Positions 1 through 4,913 of a stretch of 6,414 nucleotides of DNA are shown here, piece by piece (position 1 is the stretch's first letter; each line of letters starts with the position of its first letter). The stretch is from the NCBI GenBank assembly GCA_016782825.1, contig JADHXT010000215.1:1-6414 (forward strand). Reading direction: 5' to 3'. The translations under genes and the position numbers were made by a program. Under the pieces are notes generated by a model that was given only the letters and a program-made list of their open reading frames with translations, was not told the origin of the DNA and did no database searches. The stretch comes from Candidatus Brocadiia bacterium (GTDB lineage Bacteria > Planctomycetota > PUPC01 > DSUN01).

Positions 1-2
1 TC

Positions 3-383
3 GTCGGCGACCTGGTCGAGGGCGTCGACTGGGTGCCCACCATGCTCGACTACGCCGCCGTCCAATCGCCCCGCTTCGTCCAGGGCCGCAGTCTCCGCGC
101 CGCCATCGAGGGCACTGACCCCGCTCCCCGCGACGACATCCTCATCGAGAGCTTCCACCCTCACGCCCCCCGCACCAGCACCGTGAAGACCCGCACCCAC
201 ACCTACCACTGCACCTCGACCGGCCGCGAGATCCTCTACGACCGCCTCGCCGACCCCGACGAGGGCACCAACGTCGTCGCCGACCCCGCCAACGCCGCGG
301 TCCTCTCCGACCTCCGCCGCCGCATGATCCTCCGCCTCCAGCGCGCCGCCTTCAACTGCCAGGAGCGGCCGGCGGCCTACTGA
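3..383 (+). CDS. Sulfatase, C-terminal part (5' end outside window)
   Basis: The frame is open from the window edge (codons from base 3) to TGA at 381-383, about 126 residues. It begins with a segment of the type DLVEGVDWVPTMLDYA. This matches the 'shared-DLxPTxLDLAG' stretch found after the metal-binding residues in arylsulfatase-family (alkaline phosphatase superfamily) enzymes. A G/R-R-S-L segment and a late 'ILYDRLADPDEGTNVVADP' segment follow, the usual sulfatase C-terminal subdomain in which the substrate or residue description precedes 'DPxExxNL'. The catalytic formylglycine (CxPxR) and metal ligands lie upstream and cannot be seen. The family hydrolyses sulfate esters, commonly on polysaccharides in planctomycete-like bacteria. 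Leucine codons are almost all CTC (9 of 10), unlike the next two genes. The last 11 codons recur at 2357-2391. GTG at 33 is an internal valine, not the start. Confidence 0.88.
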   Translation, partial: VGDLVEGVDWVPTMLDYAAVQSPRFVQGRSLRAAIEGTDPAPRDDILIESFHPHAPRTSTVKTRTHTYHCTSTGREILYDRLADPDEGTNVVADPANAAVLSDLRRRMILRLQRAAFNCQERPAAY

Positions 384-385
384 GC
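349..385 (+). repeat. Direct repeat copy 1: 3' end of sulfatase gene
   Basis: These 37 bases cover the end of the sulfatase frame, its stop and two following bases. They match 2357-2393 at 35 of 37 positions by direct reading. The two differences are GAG to GAA (Glu) and GCC to GCA (Ala), so both copies encode the same tail FNCQERPAAY followed by TGA. The two copies bracket the ATPase/TOPRIM-like unit. Confidence 0.9.
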
Positions 386-486
386 CAGCGCTTGGGCGGG
401 TTTGGCGAGGCGAGCCGACCTGCAAAGCGCGCCGCGTCAGGCTAAGCTGGGATGGCCGTGAGGTGGCCTCCTCGTGGTCTGCCTAC

Positions 487-492
487 AGGGTG
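487..492 (+). promoter_or_regulatory. Ribosome binding site deciding the ATPase start
   Basis: AGGGTG lies 5 nt before ATG 498. The protein from that ATG begins MFTSLEIENYR, the usual N-terminal first strand of AAA_15/AAA_21-type ATPases. This makes 498 the start rather than the in-frame GTG at 474, which has no comparable site. Confidence 0.7.
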
Positions 493-497
493 ATACC

Positions 498-1589
498 ATG
501 TTCACATCGCTGGAGATTGAGAACTACCGTTGCCTCAAGCGGTACCGTCTGGCCCACCTGGGCAGAGTCAATCTCCTTGTTGGCAGGAGCAACTGCGGGA
601 AAAGCTCCCTTCTGGAGGCCATCGAGTTGCTGGCCTCAGGTGGCGACCCGCAAGTGTTCTTCCAAGCCGCGCGGGCCCGCGGCGAGGTGATCTCGGGCGA
701 GGGGCCGGGGGCCCTTCTTGACGTGTCACACTTCTTCCACGGACACGAGTTCCGTCCGGGCGCCTACTTCGCCCTGCGCAGGGATGGAGCTGCCGATGGC
801 CTGACAGTTCGGGTCAAGGAGCTCGGTGATCTGGACGAGGGAACACGTTGCATTGACCCCGGGACCGGGTTTCATTCCCCCCTCGCGCTGTGCTTCGAGG
901 GAGCGCTGCACCCTGAGGCCGGCGCCGTCAAGGCGGTGGCCGTCTCTCGGGCTGGGGCGTTCCCAACAGGGACACACTTCTATCCGCGGCCTCCGACCCG
1001 CGAGGGCCTGCGTGGGATAGTGCAGTTCATCAGGCCCGAATCAGCCGATCAGCAGTCAATGAGCCGGATGTGGGATGCTGTGATCGTCGAAGGTCGGGAG
1101 GACGAGGTCGCGGCAGCGATGAGGGTCGTTGAGCCGAGGGTCAGTCGGGTCTTCTTCCTGAGTGGCGACGTCGGCGGGCAAGGCCCCGGTGGGAGTCGGG
1201 CGCTTGTAGGGCTCGAGGGGGTGAAGCGACGGCTCCCCCTGGGGACCTGCGGCGGGGGGATGCATAGGCTGCTTGCGCTTGCACTTGGCCTTATCCGAGC
1301 AGCGGACGGTGTCTTGCTTGTGGACGAGATTGACACGGGGTTACATCACTCGGTCATGGGGGACATGTGGCGCCTGGTGATTGAGTCAGCCCGGAACTCG
1401 AACGTTCAGGTCTTCGCGAGCACACACAGCCTGGACTGCGTCAGGGCACTGGCGTGGCTTTGCGGGGCCGACGCCACAGCGGGCAGCCAAGTGTCGCTTC
1501 AGAAGATCGAGCCTGAGCTCGAGGAGGCCGTAGCCCTGGACGCAGACAAGATCGTCACGGCCGTTGACCAGGGGATCGAGGTGCGCTGA
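498..1589 (+). CDS. AAA family ATPase (SMC/ABC-like, AAA_15/AAA_21 type), partner of the downstream TOPRIM-like gene
   Basis: This 363-residue ATPase has the ABC/SMC-like head arrangement seen in OLD-family and related ATPases. The N-terminal strand 'SLEIENYRCLK' (4-14) is followed by Walker A GRSNCGKSS at 29-37. A diverged middle region with a 'VQFIRPESADQQ' segment and a 'EPRVSRVFFLSGD' segment follows. Next come a signature-like GGGMHRLL around 252-259, Walker B LLVDEID with D276/E277, and a switch segment FASTHS with H310. All the elements needed for ATP binding and hydrolysis appear present. There is no C-terminal TOPRIM domain as in OLD or GajA; that function seems to be supplied by the next gene, whose ATG overlaps this stop by one base (TGATG). 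Codons are a mix of CTG, CTT and TTG for Leu, unlike the CTC-dominated upstream sulfatase, which suggests acquisition from elsewhere. The fold is secure. A role in phage defence is inferred from architecture only; a DNA-repair or regulatory ATPase is the alternative. Confidence 0.9.
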   Translation: MFTSLEIENYRCLKRYRLAHLGRVNLLVGRSNCGKSSLLEAIELLASGGDPQVFFQAARARGEVISGEGPGALLDVSHFFHGHEFRPGAYFALRRDGAADGLTVRVKELGDLDEGTRCIDPGTGFHSPLALCFEGALHPEAGAVKAVAVSRAGAFPTGTHFYPRPPTREGLRGIVQFIRPESADQQSMSRMWDAVIVEGREDEVAAAMRVVEPRVSRVFFLSGDVGGQGPGGSRALVGLEGVKRRLPLGTCGGGMHRLLALALGLIRAADGVLLVDEIDTGLHHSVMGDMWRLVIESARNSNVQVFASTHSLDCVRALAWLCGADATAGSQVSLQKIEPELEEAVALDADKIVTAVDQGIEVR

Positions 1590-2191
1590 TGCCCACGGCA
1601 CTCGATCGGTCCAGACTACACGTCGAGGGCAGCGACGACAAGCACACCGTGATACAGCTCCTCATCCGGCACGGCGTCCCGTATGACCAAGAGCCGTGGC
1701 CGGAGGAACTGCCCGTCATAGAGAACATCGGGGGCGTGGACGCGCTGCTTGCTGGCGTCGAGACAGCCGTGATGACGAGCACTGGACGCGCCATCGGGTT
1801 CGTCGCCGACGCGAATTTCCCTCTGCGAAGCCGATGGCAAGCAGTTCGGGACCGACTGCGCCGCGTTGGGGTGGACGCGCCGGATAGCCCACCTATTTGC
1901 GGATACGTCGGGACATCAGCTCGGTACCGCTCCAGAATCGGCGTGTGGCTGATGCCTGACAACCAGCAGGATGGCAGCCTGGAGAGCTTCATCCAGACGC
2001 TGGTCGGGGAGACCGACCCTCTGATCGCACACGCATCGGCAGCCACTGACACGGCGCTCACGCTGGGCGCGACGTTCGGCCTCCCATCGCGGCTCAAGGC
2101 TGTAACCCACACGTGGCTGGCATGGCAGGAGGAGCCGGGCGCCCCTATGGAGCGGCCATCAAGGCACGGTACCTGGGCCATGATAGCGTGA
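1589..2191 (+). CDS. DUF3226/TOPRIM-like protein, frameshifted near its 3' end
   Basis: As read, this gene gives 200 residues. The ATG overlaps the ATPase stop by 1 nt and has GAGGTG (1578-1583) 5 nt upstream, so the two genes should be translationally coupled. The N-terminus LHVEGSDDKHTV (E13, D16, D17) is the TOPRIM-type first strand with its acidic residue. GFVADANF (D74, N76) matches the second acidic motif, usually DxD. 'RIGVWLMPDNQQDGSLESF' (116-134) and 'HTWLAWQEEPG' (174-184) are hallmark segments of DUF3226 proteins as I remember them. TOPRIM folds coordinate Mg2+ for phosphodiester chemistry, and such proteins partner AAA ATPases. The reading frame is lost after residue 185: the final 15 residues (PMERPS...) are unlike the family, while the -1 frame continues it for 32 residues to 2241. 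The corrected protein would be 217 aa. Either one C is missing from the 2142-2145 run (mutation or sequencing error), or the gene is a recent pseudogene. DUF4435-like TOPRIM (as in PARIS AriB) is a near alternative name. Confidence 0.8.
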   Translation: MPTALDRSRLHVEGSDDKHTVIQLLIRHGVPYDQEPWPEELPVIENIGGVDALLAGVETAVMTSTGRAIGFVADANFPLRSRWQAVRDRLRRVGVDAPDSPPICGYVGTSARYRSRIGVWLMPDNQQDGSLESFIQTLVGETDPLIAHASAATDTALTLGATFGLPSRLKAVTHTWLAWQEEPGAPMERPSRHGTWAMIA

Positions 2192-2241
2192 CTGCCTGCG
2201 CGTTCGTAGCTTGGTTCAAGCGATTGTACGAGCTTCCTTAG
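2143..2241 (+). pseudogene. Displaced C-terminal segment of the DUF3226/TOPRIM-like gene (-1 frame)
   Basis: Reading from 2143 in the -1 frame gives P-Y-G-A-A-I-K-A-R-Y-L-G-H, then a run containing FVAWFKRLYELP, ending at TAG 2239-2241. This joins smoothly to ...WQEEPGA of the main frame. It has the family-like form 'EPGxPxGxAIxARYL' followed by an aromatic-rich 'FVxWxxRLF' ending. The 32 codons look protein-like and carry no stop. The in-frame end at 2191 instead yields a Pro/Arg/His-rich tail with no family resemblance. The segment is therefore the true end of the gene, out of frame by one missing base. A programmed -1 shift is less likely because the site (GGC GCC CCT) is not a canonical X XXY YYZ heptamer. 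Confidence 0.78.
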
Positions 2242-2356
2242 CAGATCCTCGATGAGCCCTCCCTCCGGATGGGGGCACCGCGTGGCCGCGGTCTCAGCCG
2301 GCCGCCGCCTCGTCTCCGACCCCGGCGCGTGCAGTTCCACACCCTCCTCGACGCGC

Positions 2357-2391
2357 CCTTCAACTGCCAGGAACGGCCGGCGGCATACTGA
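2357..2391 (+). pseudogene. Remnant of a second sulfatase gene 3' end
   Basis: This stretch encodes FNCQERPAAY-stop, the same ending as the sulfatase at 351-383, with only synonymous changes. Upstream in the same frame, 'FHTLLDAP' keeps only weak resemblance to the corresponding 'ILRLQRAA', and similarity fades quickly. No start or sulfatase body precedes it. It is best read as the tail of a former paralogous sulfatase, or a duplicated gene end left at the far edge of the ATPase/TOPRIM unit. Confidence 0.7.
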
Positions 2392-2393
2392 GC
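2357..2393 (+). repeat. Direct repeat copy 2: sulfatase 3' end
   Basis: This is the second copy of the 37-bp repeat at 349-385, in the same orientation and exactly 2008 bp away, with 35 of 37 bases matching. The bases following the shared stop diverge at once (CAGCGCTTGG against TGGACCAGTG). Confidence 0.9.
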
Positions 2394-2419
2394 TGGACCA
2401 GTGGCGTGGAGCGCGAGGC

Positions 2420-2608
2420 TCAGTCCTCCTCTTCCTCTCTGAGGATCCTGAGCGCCCACGTTGCCTCCCGTGCGAGGTCAGGGTCGGCGCCGCGCGCGAC
2501 TGCCTCTAGCGCGGCCAACTCGTCCCGGCGGCAGCGGGCGAGGAGACCCCGTGGGAGGTCGATCGCGTCCCGCTTCGCCGACGCCGTCACGGAGGCCAGG
2601 CGCGCCAT
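2420..2608 (-). CDS. Possible small hypothetical protein (62 aa)
   Basis: The reverse strand is open from ATG at 2608 down to TGA at 2420-2422; a TTG at 2635 would add 9 residues. The product is charged and helical: it contains a segment RRDELAALEAVARGADPD followed by an Ala/Trp/Leu-rich helix, and it ends in an acidic EEEED tail. The helix-turn-helix spacing around 'ADPDLAREATWALRIL' is reminiscent of a single HEAT-like repeat, but this is not enough to name it. It would converge on the DUF3226 gene and diverge from the PPK2 gene. I see no ribosome binding site, and in GC-rich DNA such an ORF may be chance. I do not recognise the family. Confidence 0.3.
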   Translation of the reverse strand: MARLASVTASAKRDAIDLPRGLLARCRRDELAALEAVARGADPDLAREATWALRILREEEED

Positions 2609-2622
2609 CGGCCAGGCAGGGC

Positions 2623-2651
2623 TTGACCTGCGCAAGGGCCAGGGATAGCAT
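2623..2651 (+). promoter_or_regulatory. Candidate sigma70-like promoter for the PPK2 gene
   Basis: A -35 box TTGACC (2623-2628, 5 of 6 to consensus) is separated by exactly 17 nt from a -10 box TAGCAT (2646-2651, 4 of 6). Transcription would start near 2658 and leave a leader of about 40 nt before ATG 2698. It is the best-scoring arrangement I could see in the gene-poor stretch 2392-2697. No operator is visible. Confidence 0.5.
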
Positions 2652-2685
2652 AGCGGCGTGCGCTGGGGGGACGGGACAGCCTTGC

Positions 2686-2690
2686 AGGGG
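2686..2690 (+). promoter_or_regulatory. Ribosome binding site deciding the PPK2 start
   Basis: AGGGG lies 7 nt before ATG 2698. The frame stays open upstream to 2461, but that extension is Arg/Pro/Gly-rich with no resemblance to the family and runs through the candidate promoter. The start at 2698 is therefore preferred. Confidence 0.75.
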
Positions 2691-2697
2691 ATTCCGC

Positions 2698-4191
2698 ATG
2701 CTCGAGCTCGTCGATCTGACGAAGGCCATCGACAAGGAGACGTACGAGGACACGTTCCCCGAACTGGAGATCCAGCTCGGCCACGTGCAGCGCGCGGCGC
2801 TCGCGGCGGGGGTGCCCGTCATCGTGGTGTTCGAGGGATGGGACGCCGCGGGCAAGGGCACGATCATCAACCGGCTGACCCAGATGCTCGACCCCCGCGG
2901 CTTCAAGGTGCATCCCATCAACGCGCCGAACGAGGAGGAACGGCTGCGGCCGTGGATGTGGCGCTTCTGGAACACGCTGCCCGCCGACGGGAGCTTCGCC
3001 ATCTTCGACCGCTCGTGGTACGGCCGCGTGCTCATCGGGCGGATGGAGAAGATCGTCAGCAAGACCGAGTGCGCCCAGGCATACGAGGACATCCAGGAGT
3101 TCGAGCGCCAGCTCGCCGACAGCGGCGCCGTGCTCGTCAAGTTCTGGCTCCACATCGACCGCAAGACACAGCGGAAGCGCTTCAAGGCCCTCGAGAGAAA
3201 CCCCGCCACGGCCTGGAAGGTGGCCAAGGAGGAGCGGAAGCAGAACCGCAACTACGACAAGTGGCTCGAGGCGGTCGAGGAGATGCTTCAGCGCACCAAC
3301 ACGGCGTATGCTCCATGGACGGTCGTCGAAGCCACCCAAGGCCGCTTCCTGAGGGTCAAGGCCGTCGAGACGATCATCTCGACCGTCCAGAGCGAGCTCG
3401 AGCGCCGCAAGGAGGCGCCCAAGGCCAGGCCGAAGCCGATGCCCAGGCCCAAGGCGTCGCCCACCCGCCGCAAGACGATCCTCGACCGACTCGACCTGAC
3501 CCAGTCGCTGGAGCGGGACGACTATGAGAAGCAGCTCGACGAGCTCCAGGACCGGGTCTTCCATCTCGAGCACGAGCTCTACGTGGCCCGCGTGCCCGCC
3601 GTCATCGTCTACGAGGGCAGCGACGCCGGCGGCAAGGGCGGCAACATCCGACGCCTGACCCGCGGCCTCGACCCGCGCGGCTACGAGGTGGTGCCCATCG
3701 CCGCGCCCACCACCGAGGAGCTCGCCCATCACTACCTCTGGCGATTCTGGACCCAGGTGCCCAAGGCGGGCCACATCACCATCTTCGACCGCTCGTGGTA
3801 CGGCCGCGTGCTCGTCGAGCGGGTCGAGGGCTTCTGCTCCGACGACGAGTGGAAGCGCTCCTTCCGCGAGATCAACGAGTTCGAGCGCCAGTGCGCCGAC
3901 TTCGGCGCCGCCATCGTCAAGTTCTGGCTCCACATCGGCCAGGACGAGCAGCTCAAGCGCTTCAAGGCCCGCGAGGCCACGCCCCACAAGCAATGGAAGA
4001 TCACCGACGAGGACTGGCGGAACCGCAAGAAGTGGGATCGCTACAAGGTCGCCGTCGTCGACATGCTCACCAAGACCTCGACCACCTACGCGCCCTGGAC
4101 GATCCTCGAGGCCAACGACAAGCTCTTCGCCCGCATCAAGGCCCTCCGCACCGTCGCCGACGCCCTCGAGGCCGCGCTGAAGAAGAAGTAG
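2698..4191 (+). CDS. pap: Polyphosphate:AMP phosphotransferase, two-domain PPK2 family
   Basis: This protein of 497 residues is the usual size for the fused two-domain PPK2 enzymes (compare Pseudomonas PA3455 and Acinetobacter PAP). Such enzymes transfer phosphate from polyphosphate to AMP, giving ADP, in the cytoplasm. Domain 1 (about 1-235) has Walker A GWDAAGKG at 47-54 and the Walker B/lid-region motif DRSWYGR at 104-110. A basic, Pro/Lys-rich linker (about 237-258, APKARPKPMPRPK) leads to domain 2 (about 260-497) with GSDAGGKG at 307-314 and DRSWYGR at 364-370. Both domains share 'EFERQ', 'VKFWLHI', 'RFKA' and 'TYAPWT' (AYAPWT in domain 1). Both Walker A lysines (K53, K313) are kept, so neither domain is obviously dead. 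The domains align without gaps over 3001-3160 and 3781-3940 at a constant 780-bp offset. Substrate preference for AMP is inferred from the fused architecture. The gene appears to stand alone, with a promoter candidate just upstream and no convincing terminator. Confidence 0.93.
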   Translation: MLELVDLTKAIDKETYEDTFPELEIQLGHVQRAALAAGVPVIVVFEGWDAAGKGTIINRLTQMLDPRGFKVHPINAPNEEERLRPWMWRFWNTLPADGSFAIFDRSWYGRVLIGRMEKIVSKTECAQAYEDIQEFERQLADSGAVLVKFWLHIDRKTQRKRFKALERNPATAWKVAKEERKQNRNYDKWLEAVEEMLQRTNTAYAPWTVVEATQGRFLRVKAVETIISTVQSELERRKEAPKARPKPMPRPKASPTRRKTILDRLDLTQSLERDDYEKQLDELQDRVFHLEHELYVARVPAVIVYEGSDAGGKGGNIRRLTRGLDPRGYEVVPIAAPTTEELAHHYLWRFWTQVPKAGHITIFDRSWYGRVLVERVEGFCSDDEWKRSFREINEFERQCADFGAAIVKFWLHIGQDEQLKRFKAREATPHKQWKITDEDWRNRKKWDRYKVAVVDMLTKTSTTYAPWTILEANDKLFARIKALRTVADALEAALKKK

Positions 4192-4200
4192 ATGGCAGCA

Positions 4201-4214
4201 GACAGACGACAGAC
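4201..4214 (+). repeat. Short tandem repeat (2 x 7 nt) after the PPK2 gene
   Basis: GACAGAC occurs twice in succession within a purine-rich CAGACAGACG-type tract that starts 10 nt after the PPK2 stop. It is low-complexity sequence with no coding or regulatory signal attached. Confidence 0.55.
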
Positions 4215-4275
4215 GACGGAGGACAGGCGGAAAGAGCGAGCGCCATTCCTGTCACTCGTCCCGATGCTGCGCGAC

Positions 4276-4295
4276 GCACGGCGTCGCACGGCGTC
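4276..4295 (+). repeat. Perfect 10-nt tandem duplication
   Basis: GCACGGCGTC is repeated exactly twice, at 4276-4285 and 4286-4295. It sits inside a loosely self-complementary stretch (GTCCC near 4259, GGGAC near 4299). Confidence 0.6.
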
Positions 4296-4309
4296 AGGGA
4301 CGGCAGCGA

Positions 4310-4325
4310 CCACGCTTCAGCGTGG
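4310..4325 (+). repeat. Small stem-loop CCACGC-TTCA-GCGTGG
   Basis: This is a perfect 6-bp stem with a TTCA tetraloop, followed by GGGAACAG rather than a T run, so it is not a standard intrinsic terminator. It lies about 120 nt after the PPK2 stop and may be a lone unit of another hairpin repeat family, or a transcript 3'-end stabiliser. Confidence 0.5.
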
Positions 4326-4433
4326 GGAACAGAAGACGACGCTCCCCAGCATGCTCCCGCGTGGAGGGAATGCGGATGGCGTCGAGATAGAGCGGTCACC
4401 CTCGCGTTGGGCCACAATGATGCCCTTCAGCCA

Positions 4434-4480
4434 GCCCCGCAGGGGCGACAGATGCATAGCCCACGGCGTAAGCCGTGGGA
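4434..4480 (+). repeat. REP-like unit A (two hairpins)
   Basis: Hairpin 1 is GCCCC-GCA-GGGGC (4434-4446). A 13-nt spacer containing GACAGATGCATA follows. Hairpin 2 is CCCACGGC-GTAA-GCCGTGGG (4460-4479), a perfect 8-bp stem closed by a GNRA-type tetraloop if transcribed. Unit D at 4602-4649 is the same element inverted; 26 of 26 bases match across hairpin 2 and its flanks (4455-4480 against 4602-4627). This is the typical form of REP elements dispersed by REP-associated tyrosine transposases (RAYT). No such transposase is in the window. Confidence 0.8.
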
Positions 4481-4500
4481 CTCGATCGGTCCATCGGTCC

Positions 4501-4581
4501 AGCCCCGTCAGGGGCGGCAGAGACCCGAGGGCCGGTGATCTGGTGCCACCGCGCTGCGTCTCTTACGCCCCTGACGGGGCT
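4501..4581. repeat. Inner REP-like half-units B and C (inverted pair)
   Basis: GCCCC-GTCA-GGGGC (4502-4515) and its inverted twin GCCCC-TGAC-GGGGC (4567-4580) are hairpin-1-type elements without the accompanying hairpin 2. Similarity extends inward another 8 nt on each side (6 of 8, ending GAGAC / GTCTC). They flank the unpaired centre. Confidence 0.75.
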
Positions 4582-4601
4582 TGCCGGGGTGGGCGCAGCG
4601 A

Positions 4602-4649
4602 TCCCACGGCTTACGCCGTGGGCTATGTATCTGCCGCCCGTGAACGGGC
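4602..4649 (-). repeat. REP-like unit D (inverse of unit A)
   Basis: Read on the reverse strand, it has hairpin GCCCG-TTCA-CGGGC (4636-4649 on +), the spacer, then CCCACGGC-GTAA-GCCGTGGG (4603-4622 on +). Hairpin 2 is identical to unit A. Hairpin 1 differs at the stem end but keeps pairing (compensated C/G change), which suggests that structure is what is preserved. Confidence 0.78.
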
Positions 4650-4694
4650 TGGCCGGCCCCGCCTTCACGCTACTCCGGAGAGGGTGCCGCTCTG

Positions 4695-4913
4695 ATGGAC
4701 TACCACATCAACATCCTCTACAGCGAGGAGGACGGTGGCTACATCGCTGACATCCCCGACCTGGAATCCTGTTCGGCGTTCGGCGGCACCCCGGAACAGG
4801 CGCTCAGGCAACTCCTCATCGCGAAGGCTGCCTGGCTCGAGGCTGCACGCCGGCAAGGCAAGGCCATTCCGCCGCCTCGATACCGACCGGCCATCTACCA
4901 GATCCCTCGCTGA
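4695..4913 (+). CDS. hicB: HicB family antitoxin-like protein, orphan
   Basis: This 72-residue protein shows the single HicB partial RNase-H-like fold. 'YHINILYSEEDGGYIADIPD' (3-22) matches 'Yxvxxxxxedggyxaxxpdl'. 'FGGTPEQALRQL' (29-40) matches the 'GdTpeEAlxn' helix, and the 'WLEAARRQGKAIPPP' segment is the usual end. HicB proteins neutralise the mRNA interferase HicA and often repress their own operon. This short form has no C-terminal ribbon-helix-helix or HTH domain, so DNA binding is not evident. No HicA (a roughly 60-80 aa dsRBD-like protein with a catalytic His) is found upstream, where only REP-like repeats lie, or downstream. A GGAGAGGG site (4677-4684) lies 10 nt before ATG. The gene is followed after only 22 nt by the Gfo/Idh/MocA gene, so it may be co-transcribed with it. 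Confidence 0.82.
   Translation: MDYHINILYSEEDGGYIADIPDLESCSAFGGTPEQALRQLLIAKAAWLEAARRQGKAIPPPRYRPAIYQIPR

Larger units (their letters stand above)
4432..4651. repeat. Symmetric array of inverted REP-like units (imperfect 220-bp palindrome)
   Basis: Four hairpin units are arranged A, B then inverted C, D. The outer arms (4455-4480 and 4602-4627, 26/26) and the inner arms (4501-4516 and 4566-4581, 16/16) share one centre at 4541. Equal 20-nt spacers separate inner and outer arms on both sides. The arms continue outward with scattered mismatches to about 4435 and 4648. The 33-nt centre (4525-4557) does not pair well. This is the main content of the gene-free stretch 4192-4694. It may act as a transcript boundary between the PPK2 gene and hicB, or may simply be a repeat cluster. 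Confidence 0.8.

Noticed and set aside
420..448. Possible promoter before the ATPase (CTGCAA, 17 nt, TAAGCT)
   Set aside because: Spacing is right but both boxes match the consensus poorly. I cannot separate it from chance.
2139..2150. Programmed -1 ribosomal frameshift site
   Set aside because: No canonical slippery heptamer is in the right phase and no evident downstream pseudoknot. A missing C in a homopolymer explains it more simply.
1555..2340. Reverse-strand open frame (261 codons) opposite the TOPRIM-like gene
   Set aside because: Ser/Pro/Arg-rich with no recognisable motif. It is antisense to a clear protein family and crosses gene boundaries.
2461..2697. Upstream extension of the PPK2 frame
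   Set aside because: Arg/Pro-rich, unlike any PPK2 N-terminus, and it overlaps a candidate promoter. ATG 2698 has a good ribosome binding site.
2587..3993. Long reverse-strand open frame (468 codons) opposite the PPK2 gene
   Set aside because: Leu/Glu/Val/Gly-rich composition is the mirror of GC-rich codons on the + strand. The + strand carries unambiguous PPK2 motifs in both domains.
4310..4325. Rho-independent terminator of the PPK2 gene
   Set aside because: The stem is only 6 bp and is followed by GGGAACAG rather than a T run.
4432..4651. CRISPR array
   Set aside because: Units are inverted about a single centre, spacers are not uniform, and no cas gene is present. The pattern is REP-like.
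4396..4668. Reverse-strand 90-codon frame in the repeat array
   Set aside because: Its repeated peptide (YIAHGVSRG-type and TAYAVGY segments) is translation of the inverted repeats, not a conserved protein.
4192..4695. 167-codon frame starting with ATG directly after the PPK2 stop
   Set aside because: It runs through tandem repeats and the REP-like hairpins, has no ribosome binding site of its own, and gives a low-complexity Arg/Pro/Ser product.
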